Of a DNA stretch of 64,000 nucleotides, positions 1 through 8,039 are shown piece after piece. Made by a program: the position numbers and the translations under genes. The notes beneath the pieces are model-generated. The model ran no database searches. It was not told the DNA's origin and was given only the letters and a program-made list of their open reading frames with translations. The DNA lies in NCBI GenBank assembly GCA_038237475.1, contig JBBRYS010000002.1, positions 1 through 64,000 on the forward strand. Direction: 5' to 3'. The number at the start of each line of letters is the position of its first letter. Position 1 is the stretch's first letter. The DNA is from JAOAPY01 sp038237475. Its GTDB lineage: Bacteria; Acidobacteriota; Blastocatellia; Pyrinomonadales; Pyrinomonadaceae.

Positions 1-27
1 GCTGCATGATAAGCGGGATTTTGCCCG

Positions 28-821
28 GTCGAAGGCTTAGTCGAACCACATGAGGAATTGAAACAAAACTGTGTGATGGTTCAGAACTACTTGAGACGTG
101 TCGAAGGCTTAGTCGAACCACATGAGGAATTGAAACGCATGCTAGATGCAATGCACAAACCAGCATGAGGGCGGTCGAAGGCTTAGTCGAACCACATGAG
201 GAATTGAAACGCCCGCTGTGATAATGATTGTGCGAGATTCGCTTTGTCGTCGAAGGCTTAGTCGAACCACATGAGGAATTGAAACACAGAATTGCAACGG
301 GGATCATTACTACATAGCGCAGCGAAGTCCAGTCGAAGGCTTAGTCGAACCACATGAGGAATTGAAACACGGTCGCATCAACTTCCAACCGAGCCCGAGG
401 ATTGCGTCGAAGGCTTAGTCGAACCACATGAGGAATTGAAACGAATCCAGAGACATAGAGTGTTACCGCGCGGATGGACGTCGAAGGCTTAGTCGAACCA
501 CATGAGGAATTGAAACTTCTGCCTCCACAATTCTTGAATAGGTTGCTTCGTGTCGAAGGCTTAGTCGAACCACATGAGGAATTGAAACCCTGGAAAATCC
601 CGTTGAAGGGAGCCAAGAGGATCGCACGTCGAAGGCTTAGTCGAACCACATGAGGAATTGAAACTTGCCGGTAACCTGCTTTATGTGTGAATCCAAAATG
701 TCGGAGATGATCGATTAGTCGAACCACATGAGGAATTGAAACGGGATAAGTCGCCGCTCTACTTCTCGAGAGTTGTAGACTGGTGATGATCGATTAGTCG
801 AACCACATGAGGAATTGAATG
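28..821 (+). CRISPR. CRISPR array, distal end, 11 repeats and 10 spacers in view
   Basis: Eleven 37-bp direct repeats start at 28, 100, 174, 249, 332, 406, 480, 552, 628, 706 and 785. The repeat 3' end is GAGGAATTGAAAC, and the ATTGAAAC ending is the usual 8-nt crRNA handle of Cas6-processed type I/III systems. Spacers are 35-46 bp and all differ; the longest (286-331, 46 bp) is out of line with the others. The first nine repeats look identical. The last two share an altered 5' part (GATGATCGA in place of GTCGAAGGC), and the very last also ends GAATG instead of GAAAC. Repeat decay at the right end, next to cas6, means the leader lies to the left, outside the window. Bases 1-27 are part of a further spacer, so the array continues beyond the edge. 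Confidence 0.97.
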
Positions 822-1607
822 CGCGTACGGCTCAGTTTTATCGCGTTGCGAGAGGCAACGCAGCTGCCTCTGGACCACCAGCACGCAGTTGCGTCGCTGA
901 TTTATTCCGCACTCGGCTCCGGGTCGACGGAATTCGCCGCGAACCTTCACGACGTCGGCTTTCAGTCAGGCGGTCGGACGTTCAAGTTCTTCACTTTCTC
1001 GCGAGTACTCACTCACAAGGCGTTCCGCAAGGGCGACAATCTCGTTCTCGAAGATCCCAACATAGAGTTACAGGTAGGCTCACCGGTTAACGAGTTTATT
1101 GAACACCTGGTGGCTGGACTGTCCCGGCTAGAATCGTGGCAGATTGCCAACGGCCGTTTTCGGCTTGCCCACACTGAATTGATTCCGCCACCGCGTTTTG
1201 CCGAGCGTATGAGTTTCCGGGCGCTTTCGCCGATAACGGAGAGCGTCAGGGTTGCTCCGGACCATCCAACCTTTCTTTCCCTTGCGGACAATTGGTCGGA
1301 GGTCATTCAGCGAAACCTACTGCGAAAGTATGAAGCGCTCCATGGGCGCACAGCCGAAGATCAGCGGCTGGTATGGACGTGGAATAAAAACTACATCGAC
1401 GAAGCTGAGCGAAGAGGGAAGCGGCTCTCTGTCCTGCGCGATATTCATGGGACCAAAGTGCGCGGCTGGCTGGCTCCCTTCCTGGTAGAAGGAAGCAGGG
1501 AACTGATTGAGCTTGGCTACGAAGCGGGGTTCGGCGCGCGTAACTCGATGGGCTTTGGCATGGGCGAGCAAGTCCCAAGACAGAAGACTCCTGAGTACTC
1601 TGCTTAG
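819..1607 (+). CDS. cas6: Cas6 CRISPR RNA endoribonuclease
   Basis: The 262-residue protein has the Cas6 layout. A first RAMP-type ferredoxin fold begins MRVRLSFIAL, followed by LPLDHQHAVASLIYSAL. The C-terminal glycine-rich loop is GYEAGFGARNSMGFGM (about 233-248). Tyr29, His44 and Lys56 line up with the catalytic Tyr/His/Lys described for Pyrococcus Cas6, so it should cut the repeat 8 nt before each spacer. The ATG (819-821) is the last three bases of the final, mutated repeat. The repeat's own GAGGA (809-813) sits 5 nt upstream as a ribosome binding site. No room remains for a separate promoter after the array, so cas6 is probably read as the tail of the pre-crRNA. No interference or adaptation cas genes follow; they would have to be left of the window. 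Confidence 0.93.
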   Translation: MRVRLSFIALREATQLPLDHQHAVASLIYSALGSGSTEFAANLHDVGFQSGGRTFKFFTFSRVLTHKAFRKGDNLVLEDPNIELQVGSPVNEFIEHLVAGLSRLESWQIANGRFRLAHTELIPPPRFAERMSFRALSPITESVRVAPDHPTFLSLADNWSEVIQRNLLRKYEALHGRTAEDQRLVWTWNKNYIDEAERRGKRLSVLRDIHGTKVRGWLAPFLVEGSRELIELGYEAGFGARNSMGFGMGEQVPRQKTPEYSA

Positions 1608-1677
1608 CTCCAAAGGCAGCGCCGCAACCTGGAGAGGAGGTTGTTTATGGCTCGTGCCTTGTCACGAGCGAAGGAAA

Positions 1678-3753
1678 CTAGAGCGTCGCCTGATAATGCT
1701 CCCACTGCTGTTTCAACTTCGCCATAAAAGCGATGAATCGTTCATCTTGGCGCAGACTCTCGAGATTGGTGTCGTTTGCAAACAATGGATAGCAGGGGAA
1801 CCCGTCATCGGCGGCATCTTGCAGCCATTTGATCGCGAGTTCAGTTTGATTCATGAGCGCGTAAGCCGAAGCGATGTTGTAGGCGGTGTGATGAAAATGG
1901 CCGAAGCCCCTGCCGAACTCAATCGAGCGTTGAATGGCACTTTCGGCTTCGCGATTTTTGCCAGCCTTCGCCAGCATCATTGCTTTCACGCTGGTCCCTA
2001 CCCCACCTTGGTCCTGCGGATACTTCTGCAAATAATCATCGAGTAATTGTGTTGCCTCTTCAGCGCGACCCATCCGCCACAGAGCGCTAGCACATAGAAA
2101 AGCCCAAAGCGAAGGGTTCGATGACAAAGGCGTGCTCTTAAAGATAAAATAAGCGTCTTCATATTTGCCCCGATAGATATCGATGACGCCGAAGCGGAAG
2201 CGCGCCATGGTGTTGCTCGGGTTGATGTTGGTTGCCTTTTCAATTTCGGCCTCGGCTTTATCGAGCATCCCAATGTGAAAATACACGAGGCCCAATTGGT
2301 GGTACGCCTCATCGAAATTTGGATCCAACTCCAGCGCGCGCCGGTAAGATCGAATAACCGCTTCGTGCGGAAAATGGTTGGCATGCGTCCAAAGAGTTAT
2401 GCCGCGCGCAAAATGGCCTTCTGCGAGGTTCGGATCCAACGAGAGAGCTTTTTCAACGTAGACGGCGGCATCCTCATTTAGTTGTTTCTTTTCGGAATCC
2501 GGAGCAGAAAAGTAAAAGGACTTAATATTGTAAGCGCGCGCCAGTGCCGCAAAGCCGGGGGCAAAACTGGGATCGACGCTGATCGCCTGCTTCAACAAAA
2601 CTATTGCATTTTCAATCTGGGCAGGATTCTCACTCTTGAGACTTACCCTGGCACGTAAATATGCGTCGTAGGCTGGTGAGTTTTCATATTTACCTACTGG
2701 CTGAGCGTTGGTCACCGGGTGACGGAAGAAACGCACGTACCCGACTAGTGCCAGTGTGAGTATCACCAGTACAACGAAAGCCGCAACTGTGCGAGATCCC
2801 ATCAGTGGCCAACTTCGCGGCGGTTTCGAAGCAGCAGGGTCCATCCGAATGGTGTGCGCATCGCCGATCGAGGCCGGGATGTTTCCGCTCTCACACTCGC
2901 GGCTGACGCGATCCAGATCAACCGACAACTCAACCATTGTTTGATAGCGCCGCGACGGCTCTTTCTGAAGACACTTCAAGATTAGTGCCTCGTATCCCGC
3001 CGGGACAACGCCTGAATGAGATTGCAACGGCGGTGGATCGCGCATCAGAATCGCCGACGATAGTTCAGCCAAACTTCTTGCTTCGAAGGGCCGCCGTCCG
3101 CTAACCATTTCATATAGCAATACACCGTAACTAAAGATGTCGCTGCGCCCATCCAATTTCTCGGCTCGTAGTTGTTCGGGCGACATATAGGGCGCGGTGC
3201 CGAGCACTACCCCGGTTTGCGTCAGCAGCATTGCCGTCTCTGCGTCCGGATCAACCGTGACTCTGTCACTCATTATCTTCGCCAGGCCAAAGTCGAGCAC
3301 TTTCACTTTGCCGCGCGGCGTGATGAGTATGTTCGATGGTTTAATATCGCGATGGATAATTCCCTGGGCGTGGGCCTCAGCCAAAGCGTCCGCGACCTGG
3401 GAGGATATGGAAAGACACTCTGACGGATCGAACGGCTTCCGCTTCATCCTAACGTCGAGCGTTTCACCTTCGACGTGCTGCATCACGATAAAACTGCGGC
3501 CATCACCTTCGCTGACTTCATAGATCGAACAAATGTTCGGATGGTCCAGCTTGGCTGCAGCCCGCGCTTCTCTGACGAGACGACTCTTCGCCTGCTCATC
3601 GGCCTCGAGACTGGCCGACAAAAACTTGATCGCCACTCTGCGATCAAGCTTCGTGTCCTGCGCCAGATACACATCACCCATTCCGCCCGCGCCGATCTTG
3701 GAGACGATGCGGTAATGCGACAGATTGGTGTTGGCTTCGAGTTCCTTATTCAT
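1678..3753 (-). CDS. Membrane Ser/Thr protein kinase with periplasmic TPR domain
   Basis: The 691-residue protein is a PknB-type (Hanks) kinase. The glycine loop is GAGGMGDVY (21-29), the ATP lysine is in VAIKF (Lys43), the catalytic loop is HRDIKPSN, followed by DFGLAK and GTAPYMSPEQ. A single hydrophobic segment (about 315-340) follows the kinase. The rest is TPR-like helical pairs ending in the family tail DERFIAFMAKL. Kinase inside, TPR outside is the expected topology. Unlike the larger paralogues in this window it has no TolB-like domain between membrane and TPRs. Substrate and signal are unknown. It converges on cas6, with about 70 bp between the stops. Confidence 0.9.
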   Translation of the reverse strand: MNKELEANTNLSHYRIVSKIGAGGMGDVYLAQDTKLDRRVAIKFLSASLEADEQAKSRLVREARAAAKLDHPNICSIYEVSEGDGRSFIVMQHVEGETLDVRMKRKPFDPSECLSISSQVADALAEAHAQGIIHRDIKPSNILITPRGKVKVLDFGLAKIMSDRVTVDPDAETAMLLTQTGVVLGTAPYMSPEQLRAEKLDGRSDIFSYGVLLYEMVSGRRPFEARSLAELSSAILMRDPPPLQSHSGVVPAGYEALILKCLQKEPSRRYQTMVELSVDLDRVSRECESGNIPASIGDAHTIRMDPAASKPPRSWPLMGSRTVAAFVVLVILTLALVGYVRFFRHPVTNAQPVGKYENSPAYDAYLRARVSLKSENPAQIENAIVLLKQAISVDPSFAPGFAALARAYNIKSFYFSAPDSEKKQLNEDAAVYVEKALSLDPNLAEGHFARGITLWTHANHFPHEAVIRSYRRALELDPNFDEAYHQLGLVYFHIGMLDKAEAEIEKATNINPSNTMARFRFGVIDIYRGKYEDAYFIFKSTPLSSNPSLWAFLCASALWRMGRAEEATQLLDDYLQKYPQDQGGVGTSVKAMMLAKAGKNREAESAIQRSIEFGRGFGHFHHTAYNIASAYALMNQTELAIKWLQDAADDGFPCYPLFANDTNLESLRQDERFIAFMAKLKQQWEHYQATL

Positions 3754-3831
3754 TTCTCATTTGTCGTTCTCACAAACAAGCAGCGTGTCTTCATAGTCTC
3801 TTCTGCATTCAGGGCATCGTCTCATGATTCG

Positions 3832-4249
3832 CTACGGCAAACCTACCCGCCTGACGAGCTCGGCAAATCGCGTGTCCGAGTGCAGGCTATCGAGTTCCGG
3901 ATCGAGCCTAAGATGCGTCATATACCATGAACGTCCTTCATAGGCTTTTTCGAGCGAGCCAAACGCCTTATCTTTGTCGCCAAGGCCCGCATAGATACTC
4001 GCGGTCAGGTACGACGAGACGCAAGGATGCTTTGACCGGTTGTTCAAGTCGGCGAGCACCTTGATAGCTTCGTCCTTCTTCCCGGACACCGCGTACACAC
4101 GGCCCAGCCCTATCGTTGGCGTGGCGATGACGTGTTCGATCGATATGGCTTTCTGGAACGCCTCGATAGTCTCCCATCCCGCCCGCGCCAATCTTGGACC
4201 GGATTTCGTAATGGCCTAAACGAGCGCCAGGAGAGAGATTAGGATTCAT
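3832..4249 (-). pseudogene. Ser/Thr kinase-TPR gene with large internal deletion
   Basis: Read from 4249, the first frame gives MNPNLSPGARLGHYEI followed by the kinase glycine loop GAGGMGD and then nonsense. From the same point another frame gives clean TPR sequence (WETIEAFQKAISIEHV) through to the family C-terminus DTRFAELVRRVGLP and a stop at 3832. Nearly the whole kinase domain and the membrane segment are therefore missing, and the two ends are joined out of frame near 4185-4190. Both halves match the intact kinases of this window. The ATG at 4191 inside the join could express a TPR-only peptide of 119 residues, but I see no ribosome binding site for it. Confidence 0.8.
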
Positions 4250-4593
4250 GCGTAACGGACGTCTGGGTCTCGCCAGTACCGAAATCAGTGCGGTTTTTAG
4301 GAATTCTCTAAAATACGTTAACAGATGCTCTGCTGGACACAGGCATTCTAGATCAGTATGGGTGCCGATAACTACGACGGAATGATCCACGGAAGAGTCC
4401 GCGACTAGATTGTGCCGAGCCCTTCGGCTGTAAGCCCGTTCGTTGGAGATCGAGTGATGATTCAATCTTCAAGAGAAGCCCGAAGAAGAAAATCCTATGA
4501 TTTGCCAAGGACACTGAGTGTTGGCTTCGCCAGTAGAATCCAGTTGCTTGATGCCGTCATGCGCCGAAGTATTGATTCGGCAGCAGGGGTAAC
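4250..4593. other. Gene-free stretch between two pseudogenes
   Basis: No coding frame with recognisable protein, no clear hairpin and no repeat shared with other gaps was seen. It lies between the deleted kinase and the frameshifted secreted-protein gene and would carry their divergent start regions. Confidence 0.4.
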
Positions 4594-5666
4594 ATGTTCA
4601 AAAGAAGTTTTTGGTGTCTGTTTGGTGTCCATTATTGGAGAGCACCAGAAAGACTAAGGAGAAGCAGGAGACTTTGCATCCATCAATTTTTGCATCCAAC
4701 AATTCCTGGCACGTCAACCCCAACTCCGCTACAATTGCCGCCTCACCTGGGCTGGGGAGGCACTGATCCCGCAAAGCGGTTGCAGGCCGTGCCGGACCTC
4801 GGGGCTGGCGCCAACCTGCGTGGTAAACCCATCTTTCCATCTGACAACTCCTGGAATCAGGACATTTCGGCAGCCCTCGTTGATCCAAATTCCACAAAAC
4901 TGATCGCCAGTATCGGGGTTAATACAACTTTGCATCCCGATTTTGGAACGGCGTGGGAGGGTGCACCGAACGGCATCCCTTACGTCGTCGTCTCCGGTAA
5001 ACAGAAGACCGTCCCGATAATTTTTGAATATGCCGACGAGAGCGACCCCGGCCCCTATCCCATTCCGATGGACGCACCGATCGAGGGCGGGCCAAACGGA
5101 ACGGGCGACCGACATGTGATAGTGATCGATCGTGATAACTGGAAGCTCTACGAACTCTTCTCTGCGTACCCCTCAAAGGGTGGTGCAACCTGGAAGGCCG
5201 TCGGCGGTGCGGTTTTTGACTTAAGATCCAACGCCTTGCGCCGAGCCGGATGGACATCTGCAGACGCCGCAGGCCTTCCCGTTTTCGCCGGGTTGCTCGT
5301 TACGACGAGGTTTATGAGCAGAAGGCAATCACCCACGCCTTTCGCTTTACGGCTCAACGCACACGCCGAGGCTGCGTCCATCCAGCACGCCATTTTGCCA
5401 GTGACAACCCCGACCCGAATCTTCCGCCGATGGGAATGCGCGTTCGCTTAAAAGATTCTTTTGACATCGCAGGCTTTTCGCCGGCGATGCAGGTCATCCT
5501 CCGGGCCTTGAAGAAGTACGGGATGATACTGGCGGATAACGGCAGCGACTGGTATTTGAGCGGTGTGCCAGACTCGCGCTGGGATGAAGACGAGTTGGGC
5601 ACTCTGCGCTCGCTCAAAGGCTCTGACTTTGAAGTCGTGCGCATGGGAACAGTAGAGAGCAAGTAA
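4594..5666 (+). pseudogene. Frameshifted secreted-type protein of unknown function
   Basis: The frame opening at 4594 carries a well-formed conserved protein: GKPIFPSDNSWNQDIS, then HPDFGTAWEGAPNGIPY, DESDPGPYPIP, GTGDRHVIVIDRD and GWTSADAAGLPVFAG. Near 5292-5296 this frame turns to nonsense. The next frame continues the same protein with ARYDEVYEQKAITHAFRFT, PPMGMRVRLKDSFDI and LADNGSDWYLSGVPDSRWD to the stop at 5666. I recognise the pattern as a widespread secreted bacterial protein family but know no function for it. The N-terminal part is doubtful: no signal peptide is seen. A third frame at 4685-4755 reads FASNNSWHVNPNSATIAAS, which resembles the true N-terminus and suggests a second lesion or a partial duplication. 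A sequencing error could explain a single shift, but its neighbours are also broken. Confidence 0.72.
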
Positions 5667-5772
5667 ATTGCCACCGCGGCTGGCGGTAAACGCCGAGAAG
5701 GAGAACGGTCTTGTACGCCGCCAATCTCGGTCAACGATTTGTAAAACCATTTATGCGATGAGGACCTGTAAA

Positions 5773-6473
5773 ATGAGCAAATCCGAAGCCATCATAAAAT
5801 CATCAACTTTCGCACTTATGAAAAAGGGATTCCGCCGTATCACTACCTTTTGTTTGACAGGTTCGATTTTCTTGTCGACGGCAGCCTTGAGGGTACCGGC
5901 TCAAAAAGATCCCTTCTCCGATTCCTTTACGCCCGAATTCAAGGCGATCCTGGCATCTTCTGGGGCGGAACTTCAAGCTACGATCGCAAGAACGGCCCGC
6001 CCTCGGCTGCCATCGGTCTCAGGTTAACCTCCCAGACTATTAATTTCGCCGCCTTCAAAACAATGTTTGCCGGAGGTAAGGGTGTGCTCTACGGAATTGG
6101 CTACGATGGTCGCCTGTACTGGATGAAGCACATTCTGTATCTAAGCCCAGTGCCGGATCCCGGGATCATACTTCCAGGTAATCCGAAGTATGCGCTATGG
6201 CAGAAACAATGGATGGGGCCTGTGGAGATCGGGAGCGGCATGACTGGTGTGACGCAAATCTTTTCACCCGGTGAAGGCCATATTTATTACGTTCGGGATG
6301 ACGTACTGGTATGGAGGCAGCACACCGGCTGGGAAAATGGTACCAATAAATAGAGCGGATCAAACTGGGAAGTGATCGCTAGCGGGTGGGGCGGCTACAA
6401 GTTCGCTTTTGCTCGCAATACTACTAGCGAGCTCGGCAGTGGCAATCCAAATCTCGAAATCATCGTGCACTAA
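5773..6473 (+). pseudogene. Broken secreted tachylectin-like beta-propeller gene
   Basis: An ATG at 5773, or better 5818, starts a signal-peptide-like sequence (MKKGFRRITTFCLTGS then IFLSTAALRVPAQ). Coding sense then moves to another frame between about 5930 and 5990. That frame reads GVLYGIGYDGRLYWMKH, a typical blade of tachylectin-like propellers, and IYYVRDDVLVWRQHTGW. It hits an in-frame TAG at 6351-6353 where a Trp codon (TGG) would fit. The same frame then continues sensibly (SNWEVIASGWGGYKFAFA) to a TAA at 6471. So there is at least one frameshift and one nonsense change. The intact protein would be exported and might bind carbohydrate; that is inferred from the fold only. Confidence 0.65.
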
Positions 6474-7322
6474 TTAAGTGACCTTCAGAATAAGTGCGGT
6501 CATGTTATGTCGGACAGTGTTGCCAGACTCTGCAAGAGCAGATCTAATGTCGCTGAAGTTGACTCTTTTGGACCAACTGTCCGCGGAAGGATCGGAGCGA
6601 GCATAATCGGGATTACGTGATGGGTGCGATCCGCCGTCCGCGAAGGACGGCGGGAGACGGCGGATTGTTAATGGCGAAGAGGTGATTTGGTAAGGCGCGA
6701 CTCGAGCCGCCAACGACATTCATCCGAAAAGTTCGCGGCGTCAGCCCTGTAAGTGTTGTGAAGGTGCGGGTCGAATGGCTTTAAACGGCGAGCCCGCTTC
6801 ACAGCCAGCGTCGCCAAATCCACTCCGGGATCGGACAGCTCTCGACTGCAATATTGAATGCGCAGACGGTTTGTATAGCGCCGATGCTTACGTTTCTCAT
6901 GAAATAGCGGCAGCTTCATTTAAGTTAGGAATCGCTTGCGATAGTCCACAGTTTCATACTGCTGCTAGACCTCAACGAACCTGCGTCCTGAAGCTCAGGT
7001 CCTTGCGTCTCACCGCATCTCTGATTTGATCCTGTGAGCCAAAACCCTCCGATCCATCCAAGACGTGTACGCATACGCTACGCGCTGGAGGCTATCGTCC
7101 TCCGGTTCACTATCTCTGAATGTGAGCAGGGCCAGCCCGTAATTCACCTCTCAGGCTGATCGCCGTCTGGATGATCCTGGCTGCGGTATTCGGTTTGCTT
7201 TGCTAGAGACAACTTCGCTCAGCGTCTCGGAATACGTCAGCAGTCTTTTAGTTCGCCAAAAGGAGTGAAGATTTCAAGTGCCTGCGAAATCAAAACAAAA
7301 GTTGTCAGTAGGAGATATAGAC
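6474..7322. other. Gene-poor stretch of about 850 bp
   Basis: Only short, family-less frames are present on either strand. A local inverted repeat (CCGCCGTCC / GGACGGCGG) lies at about 6631-6655. No transposase or RNA gene was recognised. It separates the three pseudogenes from the oxidative-stress genes. Confidence 0.4.
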
Positions 7323-7943
7323 ATGCCGAACGATAAGTTACAAGAGACCGTCCCGTTGGACCTGCTTTACCAGGCGCTCGAGACTGAAAAGGGTGGAGTT
7401 CAAATTTATTCGACCGCGCTGCGATGTGTCATTAACAAGGACTTGAAACAGGAATGGAGCAAGTACCTGGGTCAGACAAAGACACACGTGCAAGTGCTCA
7501 CTGACATTCTGCGCGAGCTCGGGCTCGATCCAAATGCGGAGACCCCAGGACGCAAAGTGGTCCGATATATCGGCACTTCACTCGTCAAGGCGATGGAGTT
7601 GGCCCTACGGATTGCCGATCCTCAAGCGGCGCAGATAGTCGCCGCCGAATGCGTTGTCCTGGCGGAAACGAAAGACCATCTCAACTGGGAGTTGCTTGGT
7701 GAACTGGTGAAGAATGCCGATGCGACACTGTTGCAACCCGCGCACGACCAGGTTGAAGACGAAGAAGATGAGCATCTCTACCACACATCGGGGTGGACTC
7801 GCGAGCTTTGGCATCAAGCGCTCGGAATGCCGGCGGTTTTGCCGCCACCGGAAGAAGTGAAGAACGTGAAATCCGCAATCGAAGCGGCAAAAGCGAAACA
7901 GTCCAGAGCGCCAAAGGCAAAGGCTAAAAAGGCTGGCTCTTAG
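7323..7943 (+). CDS. Ferritin-like helical protein of unknown role
   Basis: The 206-residue protein is mostly helical. It starts MPNDKLQETVPLDLLYQAL and has EKGGVQIYSTALRCV and ETKDHLNWELLGEL. Its Glu/His spacing (E..., EW, H..., E, E...H) is that of ferritin-like or DUF892-type four-helix bundles. The tail is lysine/alanine-rich (KAKAKKAGS) and might contact DNA. ATG 7323 is preferred because AGGAG (7310-7314) sits 8 nt upstream; a GTG at 7278 in frame would add 15 residues but has poorer spacing. It lies 96 bp before the catalase gene, same strand, which fits a shared role in peroxide or iron handling. Iron binding itself is inference. Confidence 0.75.
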   Translation: MPNDKLQETVPLDLLYQALETEKGGVQIYSTALRCVINKDLKQEWSKYLGQTKTHVQVLTDILRELGLDPNAETPGRKVVRYIGTSLVKAMELALRIADPQAAQIVAAECVVLAETKDHLNWELLGELVKNADATLLQPAHDQVEDEEDEHLYHTSGWTRELWHQALGMPAVLPPPEEVKNVKSAIEAAKAKQSRAPKAKAKKAGS

Positions 7944-8039
7944 AACACCTTTCACTCAATAACAATTTGACTCGAAACGAAGCGGATTCCGTTCGCTGGC
8001 GTCCGTTTCCACGTCATATCTATAGGTAAGGGGATAAAA

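Noticed and set aside
341..727. 128-residue open frame across the CRISPR array on the minus strand
   Set aside because: It consists of repeated SIPHVVRLSLR-like units encoded by the repeats; an artefact of a repeat length that keeps the frame open.
1507..2046. 179-residue plus-strand frame over the end of the kinase-TPR gene
   Set aside because: Antisense to a clear TPR coding region; no family pattern.
6775..7029. 84-residue plus-strand frame in the gene-poor stretch
   Set aside because: No ribosome binding site, no recognisable protein character, and no neighbours to support it.
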